A stretch of DNA of 64,000 nucleotides from Actinomycetospora straminea (GTDB lineage Bacteria; Actinomycetota; Actinomycetes; Mycobacteriales; Pseudonocardiaceae). This document shows positions 32,510 through 40,717 of this stretch, piece by piece. A model generated the notes under the pieces. The model had not been told where the DNA came from and did not search any database. It saw nothing but the letters and a program-made list of their open reading frames with translations. A program made the position numbers and the translations under genes. Location: contig NZ_JAQZAN010000003.1 of the NCBI RefSeq assembly GCF_028737255.1, forward strand, positions 186,001 through 250,000. The letters are read 5' to 3'. Each line of letters begins with the position of its first letter. Position 1 is the stretch's first letter.

Positions 32510-32522
32510 TCCACGCGAGCCC

Positions 32523-32819
32523 CTAGCCGCCGGCGAAGGGCGGCAGGACGTCGACGACGGCGCCGTCGGGCAGGACGGTGGCGCGGTCGTGCACCGCGAC
32601 CTCGTCGAGCAGGAAGCTCGCGGCACCCAGCACGCGGGTCAGGGCGTCGCCGTGGTCGGCGGCGAGCGCGGTGACCAGGTCGGCGACCGTGGCGCCCTGG
32701 GGGACCGCGACGGTCTCGCTGCGCGTGCCGGCCGCGGCCTTGGCGCCGGCGAAGTAGCGGACGGTCACCGTCGCGGCGGGTGCGGTGGTCGCGCTCGTGG
32801 TGGAGGCGGGAGCGGTCAT
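32523..32819 (-). CDS. moaD: MoaD-type molybdopterin synthase small subunit
   Basis: 98 residues, ATG start overlapping the moaA stop; a second ATG one codon upstream is equally possible. The beta-grasp fold starts VTVRYFAGAKAAAGT and ends VVDVLPPFAGG with the C-terminal Gly-Gly that is thiocarboxylated to carry sulfur to the pterin. A Thr/Ala-rich N-terminal tail of about 16 residues precedes the fold. It is coupled to moaA; moaE is not seen nearby. Confidence 0.92.
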   Translation of the reverse strand: MTAPASTTSATTAPAATVTVRYFAGAKAAAGTRSETVAVPQGATVADLVTALAADHGDALTRVLGAASFLLDEVAVHDRATVLPDGAVVDVLPPFAGG

Positions 32820-33907
32820 CATCCTCCGATCGCGCTCATCGGACGGTCGGGCTGCAGGAAACCGGGGTCGTCGATCCCGTGGCCGGGCTTCTTGCCCCAC
32901 ATGGCCACGCGCCACGCGTCGGCGATGTCGTCGTCCGAGCCGCCGCCGCGCAGCAGGCCCCGCAGGTCGTTCTCCGTGCCGGAGAACAGGCAGTTGCGGA
33001 CCTGCCCGTCGGCGGTGAGGCGGGTCCGGTCGCAGTTGCCGCAGAACGGGCGGGTCACCGAGGCGATGATGCCGACCTTCGCCGGCGTCCCGTCCGGGGT
33101 GGTCCAGCCATCGACGAGGAACCGCTCGGCCGGGGCGCCGCCGCGCTCGGCGGGGTCCTCGGTGAGGGTGAAGCGGGTGCGCAGCGAGGCGAGGACCTGC
33201 TCGGCGGTGATCATGCGGTCGCGCTGCCAGGAGTGGCCGGCGTCGAGCGGCATCTGCTCGATGATGCGCAGCTCGTAGCCCTCCTCGAGGGCCCAGGCCA
33301 GCAGGTCGGGCGCCTCGTCGTCGTTGAGCCCGGGCATGAGCACCGTGTTGACCTTGATCGGGTCGAGCCCGTGCTCCCGCGCCGCGCGCAGGCCGGCGAG
33401 GACGTCGTCGAGGCGGTCGCGCCGGGTGATCTCGGTGAACCGGTCGCGCCGCAGCGTGTCGAGCGAGACGTTCACCCGGTCCAGGCCCGCGGCCGCGAGG
33501 GCGGGGGCGCGGCGGGTGAGCCCGAGCGCGTTGGTGGTCACCGACATCTCCGGGCGCGGCGACAGCGCGGCCGTGGCGGCCACGATGTCCTCGAGGCCCT
33601 TGCGCAGCAGCGGCTCGCCGCCGGTGAAGCGGATCTCCTGCACGCCCAGGCGCTCGACGGCCACGCGCACCAGGCGCACGACCTCGTCGTCGGTCAGCGC
33701 CTGCTCGCCGGGCATCCACTCCAGGCCCTCGGCGGGCATGCAGTAGGTGCAGCGCAGGTTGCAGCGGTCGGTCAGCGAGACCCGCAGGTCGGTGGCGACC
33801 CGACCCCACGAGTCGATCAACCGGGGGTCGGAGGGACGGCCCCGGGTGTCCGTGGTGGAGGTGGCGGCCCCGGGGACGGCCGGCACACCGAGGTCGAGAG
33901 CGGTCAT
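32819..33907 (-). CDS. moaA: GTP 3',8-cyclase MoaA
   Basis: 362 residues, ATG start. It is a radical-SAM enzyme making the first intermediate of molybdenum cofactor. The N-terminal 4Fe-4S motif is CNLRCTYC near residue 49, SAM contact in FTGGEPLLRKGL, and the C-terminal cluster motif is CGNCDRTRL followed by QVRNCLF. The C-terminal Gly-Gly (MSAIGG), which forms part of the active site in MoaA, is present. It serves the molybdenum enzymes suggested elsewhere in the window. The gap upstream (200 bp) is shared with the divergent aldoxime dehydratase gene. Confidence 0.96.
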   Translation of the reverse strand: MTALDLGVPAVPGAATSTTDTRGRPSDPRLIDSWGRVATDLRVSLTDRCNLRCTYCMPAEGLEWMPGEQALTDDEVVRLVRVAVERLGVQEIRFTGGEPLLRKGLEDIVAATAALSPRPEMSVTTNALGLTRRAPALAAAGLDRVNVSLDTLRRDRFTEITRRDRLDDVLAGLRAAREHGLDPIKVNTVLMPGLNDDEAPDLLAWALEEGYELRIIEQMPLDAGHSWQRDRMITAEQVLASLRTRFTLTEDPAERGGAPAERFLVDGWTTPDGTPAKVGIIASVTRPFCGNCDRTRLTADGQVRNCLFSGTENDLRGLLRGGGSDDDIADAWRVAMWGKKPGHGIDDPGFLQPDRPMSAIGG

Positions 33908-34069
33908 CGCGCTCCACACTAACCGCGTCGCGGCGCTGTGGTGATCAGCATCTCTGCAGGTGGAGGGCTGTCTCCGCAGCTGCGGCGACCGCCACCCGAG
34001 ATCGGGAGCACCTGCGGGACCGGGTGCGGAAAACAGTCCGATCGGAGGGGTCCCGCGACCGTGCCCGGC

Positions 34070-34075
34070 TAGGCT
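34070..34075 (+). promoter_or_regulatory. Likely -10 element of the aldoxime dehydratase gene
   Basis: TAGGCT 33 nt before the GTG start, leaving a short leader with GGGGAG as ribosome-binding site. It lies in the 201 bp divergent region shared with moaA. Confidence 0.45.
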
Positions 34076-34108
34076 GCGGGACCCGACGCCCTCCACCGAA
34101 GGGGAGCC

Positions 34109-35155
34109 GTGGACTCCGCGATCGACCGCCACCTCCGGTGCCCGCGCACGCTCTCGCGGCGCGCGTCCGACGACTACCGGCCGCCGTTCCCGATCGTCGT
34201 CGCCCGCGCGCACGAGGACGTCACCCAGGTCGTCATGGCCTACCTGGGCGTCCAGTACCGCGGCGACGAGCACCGCGCCGAGGCCCGGGAGACGCTGCGG
34301 CGGATCGTCGGCCAGTTCGGGCTCGACGACGGCCCCGGCCACCACGACACGACCCACCACCGCGATGCGCAGGGCCGCGACAACCTCGTCGCCGTCGGCT
34401 ACTGGCGCGACCCCGAGCGCTACCGGCGGTGGTCCGCGCGCCCGGAGGTGGCCGGCTGGTGGGACGCCGACGAGCGCCTGCGCGCGGGCGTCGGGGTCTT
34501 CCGCGAGGTCGTCATGCCGCGGGTCGACGGGTTCGAGACCCTCTACCCCTTCACCGACGGGCTGCCGGGCGTCGGCGCGGTCCTCGACGGCGTGAGCGAC
34601 GAGGTCCAGGAGCACGCCTACTGGGGCGCGATGCGCGACCGGATCCCCCGCTCGCAGACCGACCGCATGACCGGCTCCGGCGAGCTCGAGGTCCGCGGCG
34701 ACCCGGCCGGGCGGGCCGTCGTCGTCGGGCACGACGACGTGGCGCTGATCCGGTCGGGGCAGGACTGGTCGGGGACCGAGCCCGGGGAGCGCGAGCTCTA
34801 CCTCGAGGAGGTCGAGCCCGAGCTCCGGGAGGCCATGGACTTCCTGCGCGACCGCGGCGAGCGCCTCGGCTGCTACAGCAACCGCTACGTGCGCAACGTC
34901 CACCTCGACGGCCGGCCGCTCGACGCGACCTACGCCATCAGCCACTGGCGCTCGCTCGACCGGCTCGAGCGCTGGGCCGAGTCGCACCCGACCCACCTCA
35001 GCCTGTTCGTCGCCTACGTCCGCCGCGCCAAGCGGCTGCCCCGGCTGCGGCTCTACCACGAGGTCTCCGTGGTCGGCGCCGACGACCAGTCCTACGAGTA
35101 CGTCAACTGCCACCCGGCGACGGGTCTGCTGCGCGACGCGCGACGTCCCGACTGA
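34109..35155 (+). CDS. Aldoxime dehydratase, haem-dependent
   Basis: 348 residues, GTG start after GGGGAG. The family converts aldoximes to nitriles with a haem b centre. Recognisable parts are RPPFPIVVARAHEDVTQVVM at the N-terminus, AYWGAMRDRIP near residue 173, the segment SHPTHLSLFVAYV near 290 holding the expected proximal His, and LRLYHEVSVV near 313 with the distal catalytic His. The length fits phenylacetaldoxime dehydratases (about 350). Genes for nitrile hydratase, amidase or nitrilase usually found alongside are absent here; only a cysteine-less nitrilase-fold protein occurs 26 kb away. Confidence 0.9.
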   Translation: MDSAIDRHLRCPRTLSRRASDDYRPPFPIVVARAHEDVTQVVMAYLGVQYRGDEHRAEARETLRRIVGQFGLDDGPGHHDTTHHRDAQGRDNLVAVGYWRDPERYRRWSARPEVAGWWDADERLRAGVGVFREVVMPRVDGFETLYPFTDGLPGVGAVLDGVSDEVQEHAYWGAMRDRIPRSQTDRMTGSGELEVRGDPAGRAVVVGHDDVALIRSGQDWSGTEPGERELYLEEVEPELREAMDFLRDRGERLGCYSNRYVRNVHLDGRPLDATYAISHWRSLDRLERWAESHPTHLSLFVAYVRRAKRLPRLRLYHEVSVVGADDQSYEYVNCHPATGLLRDARRPD

Positions 35156-35159
35156 GCCC

Positions 35160-35804
35160 TCACGGCGAGGGCGGCAGCAGCCCCTGGACGGCGGCGCGGG
35201 CGAGGGACCGGGCGGTGACGGTGTCGTCGGTGTCGGTGTCGGTGTCGTCGGCGGCGGTGGCCGGCGCGCCCCGGAAGGCGGTGAGGAACGCGGTCATCTG
35301 GCAGGCGCCGAGCAGGAGGGTCGCCGACGCCCGGGTGTCGCTCGTGGCGCGCACCCGGCCCGCGTCGGCCTCGGCGGCGAGGTAGGCCGCGAGCCCGTCG
35401 AGCGGCAGGTGCGGGCCGGTGCCCAGCCGGTCGAGGGCCGCACGGTGGGCGGCGAGGACGGCGGGGTCGGAGAACAGCGAGGCCGCGATCGGGAAGGTCT
35501 CGCGGTAGAACGCGAGCGCCTCGGCCGCGACCTCCGCCAGGGTCGCCTCGACCTCCCCGGTCCCGACGCGGGCGGGCAGCCCGTCGAGGACCGCCCCGAG
35601 CCGCGACGGCACCCGCTCCACCAGCACCGCCACGAACAGCGCGGTCTTGTCCTCGAAGTGCTTGTAGAGCGCCGCCTCCGAGAACCCGGCCTCGCGCGCG
35701 ATCTCCTTGGTCGTGGTGCGGGCGACCCCCCGCGCGCGCATGACGGCCAGGGCCGCGTCGAGCATGCGGTCGCGCGTCGTGCTGCTTGACCGGGGCGGGG
35801 ACAC
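35160..35804 (-). CDS. TetR-family regulator
   Basis: 214 residues, GTG start 6 nt after a -10 element. The DNA-binding domain is DRMLDAALAVMRARGVARTT then TKEIAREAGFSEAALYKHFEDK, a standard TetR helix-turn-helix. The C-terminal effector domain ends in an Asp/Thr-rich stretch (about residues 182-196). It is transcribed away from the NmrA-like gene, and a palindrome in the 45 bp between them overlaps its own -10 box, pointing to autorepression and control of its neighbour. Confidence 0.92.
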   Translation of the reverse strand: MSPPRSSSTTRDRMLDAALAVMRARGVARTTTKEIAREAGFSEAALYKHFEDKTALFVAVLVERVPSRLGAVLDGLPARVGTGEVEATLAEVAAEALAFYRETFPIAASLFSDPAVLAAHRAALDRLGTGPHLPLDGLAAYLAAEADAGRVRATSDTRASATLLLGACQMTAFLTAFRGAPATAADDTDTDTDDTVTARSLARAAVQGLLPPSP

Positions 35805-35810
35805 GCCGCC

Positions 35811-35816
35811 ATCCTA
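35811..35816 (-). promoter_or_regulatory. Leaderless-type -10 element of the TetR gene
   Basis: TAGGAT on the minus strand, 6 nt before the GTG start. It abuts the operator. Confidence 0.5.
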
Positions 35817-35838
35817 GGTTGGTGAGCACTCACTAACC
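35817..35838. promoter_or_regulatory. Probable TetR operator
   Basis: GGTTGGTGAGC and ACTCACTAACC form a 22 bp near-perfect palindrome (two mismatches in 11) midway between the divergent genes. TGAGTxxxCACTCA-like TetR boxes of this kind are common. Confidence 0.7.
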
Positions 35839-35849
35839 AGGGAGCGACC

Positions 35850-36486
35850 ATGCGGCTCGTCGTGCTGGGGGCGTCCGGGCGGACCGGGCGCGAGGTCGTC
35901 ACGCAGGCGCTCGCGGCGGGCGACGAGGTCGTGGCCGTGGCCCGGCCGGGATCGGACGTGCCCGAGGGCGCGACGGTCGTGCGCCTGGGGTTCCACGACG
36001 CGGACGCGGCCGACCTGCTCGACGGAGCGGTCCGTGGGGCCGGTGCCGTGGTCTCGGCGCTCGGCGCTCGGCGGCCGGGGGCGCGCGCCCACCACCGTCT
36101 GCACCGACGGCGTCACCGCGGCGATCGGCGCGATGCAGCGCACCGGGGTGCGCCGGCTCCTCGTCGTCAGCGCCGCGGTGCTGCCGGGCGAGGGCGACGA
36201 CCTCGCGGTGCGCGTGCTGGTCAAGCCGATCCTGCAGCGGGTGTTCCGCCACCCCTACGCCGACATGGCGCGGATGGAGGAGGTGGTCCGGGCGAGCGAC
36301 CGTGACTGGACGATCGTTCGCCCGCCGCGCCTGCTCGACGGGCCCGGCGCCGGCCGGCCCCGCCGCGCCCTCGACCGCCACGTCGCCGGCGGGCACCGCC
36401 TCGCCCGCGCCGACCTGGCCGCGGAGCTGCTGCGGCTCGCGCGCGAGGACGACGTCGTCGGGCACCTCGTCGCCGTCGCGGACTGA
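35850..36486 (+). pseudogene. NmrA-like/SDR NAD(P)-binding protein with a frameshift
   Basis: The gene starts with ATG after GGGAG, reading MRLVVLGASGRTGREVVTQA, a Rossmann GxxGxxG motif, up to AVVSALGARRPG. It then continues in the +1-shifted frame as RAPTTVCTDGVTAAIGAMQR followed by TGVRRLLVVSAAVLPG to the TGA at 36484-36486. The shift is at a run of five G (36077-36081); removing one restores a full protein of about 211 residues. This could be a genuine inactivating change, phase variation or a sequencing error. It is the likely target of the adjacent TetR protein. Confidence 0.75.
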
Positions 36487-36574
36487 GCGCGCTGGGCCGC
36501 GACCACCGGACGGGTGACACGCCGGGCGCGCGCTTCCCCTGGTCGCGCGCCGACCGGCACTACGGTCGGCAGCC

Positions 36575-37627
36575 ATGTCCACCGGTCGGCGCCGTCTGGG
36601 CGGGCTGCTGCCGACGGTGCTGGTGGTGGTGCTGCTCGCCGGTGCCATGACGGTCGTGGTCCTGCTGCGCGCGCCCGGGCTCGTGCGGGCCCCGGCGGCC
36701 GACGTCGTGCCGGTGGTGCGCGCCGACGTCGTCACCGAGGTCCGCGCGCCCGGCGCCGTCCGCACCGCCGGCGAGGCCGACGTGTCCTTCGACGTCGACG
36801 GCACGGTGACGAGCGTCGACGTCACCCCGGGCTCGGTGGTCGTGGCCGGCGACGTGCTCGCGACCCTCGACGACGCCACCGCGCGCGCCCGCGTCGTCGC
36901 CGCCCAGACCGCGGTCGCGAACGGTGCGAACGACCTCGCCGCCGCCCGCAACGCCGTGCCGCCCGACCCGCTGCTGCAGAGCCGGTTGGAGACGACGGCC
37001 GCCCGCGACCGGATGGAGCTGGCCGAGGCGAACCGGGTGCTCGCGGGCACGGTCCTGCGGGCTCCGCGCGACGGGACCGTGACGGCGGTCGCGGGGCAGG
37101 TCGGCGACCGCGTCGTCGCCGGCGCGCCCACCCCCGACGACGCGCCGAGCCGCCGGCCCTTCGTGCGCCTGGCCGACCTCGGCGCGCTGGTGGTGCGGGC
37201 CGCCGTCCCGCCGCGGGACGTCGCCCGCGTGGCCGCCGGGCAGTCGGCGTCGGCGAGCGTCGACGGGGTCGGCGAGCCGGTGTTCGGCGAGGTCGTCGGC
37301 GTCGAGCCCGCGCCCGGGCCCGACGGTGCCTACGGCGTCACGGTCGCCGCGCCCGTCCCGCCCCCGACGCTGCGGGTCGGGCAGGTGGCCGACGTGCGGG
37401 TGCTCGTGGAGCGCGCGATCGGCGTCGTCGTCGTGCCGCCCGCCGCGGTGCGGCGCACGGGCCCGGACCGCGGCACGGTCCTCGTGCGCCCCCAGGACGG
37501 GCGCAGCCCCGACCGCGTCGTCGCGGTGACGACGGGCCTCGCCGACGCGGTGTCGGTGGAGATCCGCGACGGGCTGCGGGCCGGTGACCGCGTCCTCGTG
37601 CCCCGCGACGCGGGACCGCGGCCGTGA
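36575..37627 (+). CDS. HlyD/RND-type membrane fusion (adaptor) protein
   Basis: 350 residues, ATG start. One N-terminal hydrophobic helix (LLPTVLVVVLLAGAMTVVVL) anchors the protein; then comes a biotinyl-lipoyl-like half motif, VDGTVTSVDVTPGSVVVAGD, a short coiled segment (TETTAARDRMELAEA region near 130-150), the matching half RAPRDGTVTAVAGQVGDRVV, and beta-barrel/membrane-proximal strands. Adaptors of this kind work with ABC or RND exporters, but no transporter gene is adjacent. It overlaps the next gene by 4 bp. Confidence 0.85.
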   Translation: MSTGRRRLGGLLPTVLVVVLLAGAMTVVVLLRAPGLVRAPAADVVPVVRADVVTEVRAPGAVRTAGEADVSFDVDGTVTSVDVTPGSVVVAGDVLATLDDATARARVVAAQTAVANGANDLAAARNAVPPDPLLQSRLETTAARDRMELAEANRVLAGTVLRAPRDGTVTAVAGQVGDRVVAGAPTPDDAPSRRPFVRLADLGALVVRAAVPPRDVARVAAGQSASASVDGVGEPVFGEVVGVEPAPGPDGAYGVTVAAPVPPPTLRVGQVADVRVLVERAIGVVVVPPAAVRRTGPDRGTVLVRPQDGRSPDRVVAVTTGLADAVSVEIRDGLRAGDRVLVPRDAGPRP

Positions 37628-38076
37628 GCCGCCCCGACGACTGGGAGACCGATCCCGGGTACGACGACTCCGCGTTCGACGAGCCGCCCGAGGAGCCGGC
37701 GCCCCTGCGGGAGCGGCCCCGCCCGCGGCGCTGGGTGATCGGGCTGGCGCTGCTCACGGTGTTCGTGCTGGGCGTGGTCGGGGGCGTGCTCGCGGACCGC
37801 TACCTCGCCGTCGGCTGCCCGTCCTGCCCGCCGCCGGCCGGGGTGGGCGTGCCGCTCGTGGGCACGCTCGAGAGCAACACCGACGGCGTGCTGGCCGTCC
37901 GCACCCCCGACGGCCGGCTCGTGGCGCTGCGGACGTCACCGGCGACCCGCGTCGTCGGGCAGGAGCCGCGCCCGGGTCCGGTCGGCGCGCTGCCGCGGGG
38001 AACGCGCGTGACCCTGCTCGGCGTCCCGGACCTCGACGGCGTGCTGACGGTGGAGTCGGTGGGCGTGCCGGGCTGA
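37624..38076 (+). CDS. Small single-pass membrane protein of unknown function
   Basis: 150 residues, GTG start overlapping the adaptor stop (GTGA), so translation is coupled. An acidic N-terminal 35 residues and an Arg/Pro-rich stretch precede one hydrophobic helix (WVIGLALLTVFVLGVVGGVL), a CPSCPPP motif, and an 80-residue beta-rich outer part (GVPLVGTLESNTDGVLAVRT). CxxC may bind metal or form a disulphide. I do not recognise the family; it likely works with the adaptor. Confidence 0.75.
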   Translation: MSRPDDWETDPGYDDSAFDEPPEEPAPLRERPRPRRWVIGLALLTVFVLGVVGGVLADRYLAVGCPSCPPPAGVGVPLVGTLESNTDGVLAVRTPDGRLVALRTSPATRVVGQEPRPGPVGALPRGTRVTLLGVPDLDGVLTVESVGVPG

Positions 38077-38111
38077 GGCCCGGGGTCGGGGGTCAGCGGT
38101 CAGGGCCAGCG

Positions 38112-39242
38112 TCAGAAGGCCCGGCCGAGCCAGGCGAGCAGGTCGGCGCCCCACCACGACTCCGGCGCCGCCGCCGCGGGGATCGGCCGCGCCGGCGGCA
38201 GGTCGGCGGTCGGCAGCGGCACGCCGGGCACCAGCGCGGCGGGCGGGAGCGGCACACCGGGCACCAGCGCGGCGGGCGGGACCACGGGCGTCGTGGTGGT
38301 CGTGGTGGTGGTCGTCGAGCTCGTGGGCCCGGTGTCCGGCTCGGTGGTGCCGGGCTCGGTGGTGTCGGGCTCGGTGGTGTCGGGCTCGGTCGTCGTGGTG
38401 GTCGTGGTCGCCGGCGTCGTGGTGGTGGGCCGGGGCGTGGTCGTGGGGCGGGGCGTGGTCGTGGGCCGGGGCCTCGTGGTGACGGGCCGGGGCCTGGGCG
38501 TCGTGGGCTCGACCGTGGTGGTCGTGGTGGTCGGCTCGGTGGTGGTCGGCTCGGTGGTGGTCGGTGGGGCCGTGGTCGTGGTCGTCGTGGGCGCGGCCGT
38601 GGTCGTGGTCGTCGTGGGCGCGGCCGTGGTCGTGGTCGTGGTCGTGCTGGTGGTCGGGCTCGTGCTCGTCGGCGCGGTGACGGTCGCGGTCTCGGTGCGG
38701 GTCCGGGTCTCGGTGCGGGTCTCGGTGCGGGTGGCCGTGGTCGGCGGGACGGCGGTGGTGGTCAGCCAGAGCCCGCGCAGCACCGGGCCCGCGCCGGCGT
38801 CCTCCCGACGCAGCAGCACGCGGACGGCGATCTCGGTGCTCGGGCCGCCGAGGCGCGCGGCGCCCTCGCGGGGCACGGTGACCCACGCGCCCCAGGCCCC
38901 GTCGCCGCGCAGCCCGCGGGCCTCGACGACGAGGGAGCTGCCGGCGGGCACGTCGGCGGACGGGACCCCGCGCACGGAGTCGACGACGCCCGCGGTCCGG
39001 CGGGGCGCGAGCACCAGCTCGCCGGAGCCCACGCCCGCACCCGTGAGGCGGATGGCGCCCGCGTCGAGCACGACACCGCGGTCGTCGCCGCCCTCGATCG
39101 CGAGCTCGGCGCCCCAGCTCTCGGTGCGTGGCACCGGGTCGGTGGCGGCCCCGGCGGGCACGGCGAGGACCAGGGCCAGCCCCAGCGAGCCGGCCGCGAC
39201 CGCGAGCGCGCCGTGGCGGAACGGGTCAGCAGGACGGGACAT
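38112..39242 (-). CDS. Secreted Thr/Pro-rich protein, paralogue of the next gene
   Basis: 376 residues, ATG start. A signal peptide (LGLALVLAVPAGAA) is followed by a 130-residue beta-rich domain starting ESWGAELAIEGGDD and then by nearly 150 residues of Thr/Pro/Glu repeats such as TTTEPTTTEPTTTT. A short Pro/Ala/Leu tail closes it with two near-repeats of PPAALVPGVPL. The globular part is clearly related to the start of the upstream protein. Such Thr-rich tails are usually glycosylated wall spacers. No catalytic motif is seen. It overlaps its paralogue by 17 bp. Confidence 0.75.
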   Translation of the reverse strand: MSRPADPFRHGALAVAAGSLGLALVLAVPAGAATDPVPRTESWGAELAIEGGDDRGVVLDAGAIRLTGAGVGSGELVLAPRRTAGVVDSVRGVPSADVPAGSSLVVEARGLRGDGAWGAWVTVPREGAARLGGPSTEIAVRVLLRREDAGAGPVLRGLWLTTTAVPPTTATRTETRTETRTRTETATVTAPTSTSPTTSTTTTTTTAAPTTTTTTAAPTTTTTTAPPTTTEPTTTEPTTTTTTVEPTTPRPRPVTTRPRPTTTPRPTTTPRPTTTTPATTTTTTTEPDTTEPDTTEPGTTEPDTGPTSSTTTTTTTTTPVVPPAALVPGVPLPPAALVPGVPLPTADLPPARPIPAAAAPESWWGADLLAWLGRAF

Positions 39243-40491
39243 CGCGCGCCTCCACCTGGTCGGCCGGGACGAACTGGGCGGGTCCGAGGCGCAGCCACCG
39301 GGCGCCGGCGCCGGTGCGGCCGGCGGCGGTGTCCACCGCGCAGTCGTAGGACACCCGCGCGTGCGGGGCGACGCTGCCGACGACGGCCGCGTCGGGGGCC
39401 GGTGCGGCGCGGACGTCGAGGCGGGCCTCGCGGTCGCGGGCGGGGGCCGAGGGGCCGGTGCCGGTCCAGAGGTAGGTGACCGTCACCCAGGCGTTGTCGC
39501 GCAGCCCGAGGTCGTCGCGGAACGTGCCGTCGGCGAGGTCGATGCCCGCCGGGTTGCGCACGCGGCGCCCGGAGCCGTCGCGGCCGCCGCGGTAGCCGTC
39601 GGTGAACGCCGCCTCGGCCTGCGGGCGCCCGCGGGGCAGGTCGCCGAACGCCTGGCGCTGCGGGCCCTCGCTCCAGTAGTCGTCGGTGGTGTTCCAGGGG
39701 CCGACGTCCCAGACGGGCGCCCAGGTGCAGCGGGTCTCCGTCGCACAGACGCGCACGGTGTAGTCGCCGGACTCCTGCGGCGCGAGGCTGCGCCGCGAGG
39801 GCAGGGCGACGAACCGGTCGTCGCGCTCCACCTCGTGGCCGTTGGCGGTGTCGTTGCCGACGAGGCCGATGCGGGTGGCGAAGACGCGGCTGGTCAGCGG
39901 CGTCGTCGGGCGCGGGACGCCGAGGCCGAGCGGGGCCCGGTCGGCGGTGAGCCACAGGCGGCGCAGGGCGGGCCCGGTGCCGTCGGGGGCGGCGACGAGG
40001 GTGACGCGCACCTGCACCTCGAACGTCGGCTCGTCGAGGCGTGCGGGGCTGTCGGGGCGGGCCTCGCGCCACTCGCTCCACGTGCCGTCGTCGCGGATGC
40101 CGCGCACCGCCACCACGACCTCCGCGCCGGCCGGGACGTCGGCGGTGACGTCGGCCGCGACCCGGTCGGTGATCGCGGCGGGCCGCCGGGGCGGGAGCAG
40201 GAGCGTGCCCTCGGCGGGGACCGGTCCGGCGCTGGTGGGCCGCGGGGCGAGGTCGCGCAGCCGCACCGCGTCACCGGACGCCACGACGTTCCCGTCGTCG
40301 CCGCCGGTCACCGCCAGCTCGGCCGACCACGACTCGGCCGCGGGCAGCGCCGCGGCGGGCGGCGCCGTGACGACCGCGGCGAGGACCGACGCGACCACCG
40401 CCCCCACCGCGACGGCGGCACCCAACGCGCAGCGAGGGCCGCGCGTCGGGATCGGCCGCGTCGCGCCGTGTCCGGTCCGGCCGTCCGCCAT
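39226..40491 (-). CDS. Secreted two-domain protein of unknown function
   Basis: 421 residues, ATG start. A twin-helix signal (GAAVAVGAVVASVLAAVV) is followed by the domain ESWSAELAVTGGDDGNVV, also present in the downstream paralogue, which includes WSEWREARPDSP, a phrase reminiscent of the domain before actinobacterial peptidoglycan amidases. A second part has a conserved pair of Cys (RVCATETRCTW) and a C-terminal SH3-like piece (LDVRAAPAPDAAVVGSVAPH) ending in Cys. It may bind the cell wall. No catalytic residues are recognised. Confidence 0.75.
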   Translation of the reverse strand: MADGRTGHGATRPIPTRGPRCALGAAVAVGAVVASVLAAVVTAPPAAALPAAESWSAELAVTGGDDGNVVASGDAVRLRDLAPRPTSAGPVPAEGTLLLPPRRPAAITDRVAADVTADVPAGAEVVVAVRGIRDDGTWSEWREARPDSPARLDEPTFEVQVRVTLVAAPDGTGPALRRLWLTADRAPLGLGVPRPTTPLTSRVFATRIGLVGNDTANGHEVERDDRFVALPSRRSLAPQESGDYTVRVCATETRCTWAPVWDVGPWNTTDDYWSEGPQRQAFGDLPRGRPQAEAAFTDGYRGGRDGSGRRVRNPAGIDLADGTFRDDLGLRDNAWVTVTYLWTGTGPSAPARDREARLDVRAAPAPDAAVVGSVAPHARVSYDCAVDTAAGRTGAGARWLRLGPAQFVPADQVEARDVPSC

Positions 40492-40717
40492 CGGCGCTCC
40501 TCGCGGGTCGGGTCCTCGGGTCGTTCGAGGACGTCGCGGGACATGCAAGGTCGTGGACTCTCCGTCGACAAGTGAAACGCCTGTCGACGCATGTGGGTGA
40601 TACCCGGCCGGGCGACTTACAGCACTGTCATTTCGGTGATCGTCGCGCCGCGCGTCGTGTCGTCGGAGATCACCCCGATGAGGTACCTCTACCCGGGTGC
40701 GCGAGGACGGGGGGTCC

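Noticed and set aside
38290-38690. Tandem GGTGGTCGT-type repeats that might be a CRISPR or minisatellite
   Set aside because: They encode the Thr/Pro repeats of the secreted protein on the minus strand. Units are too short and variable, with no spacers.
40492-40717. A small gene upstream of the LuxR-type regulator
   Set aside because: This stretch has less GC bias and looks like a promoter region; no frame has a plausible start with conserved content.
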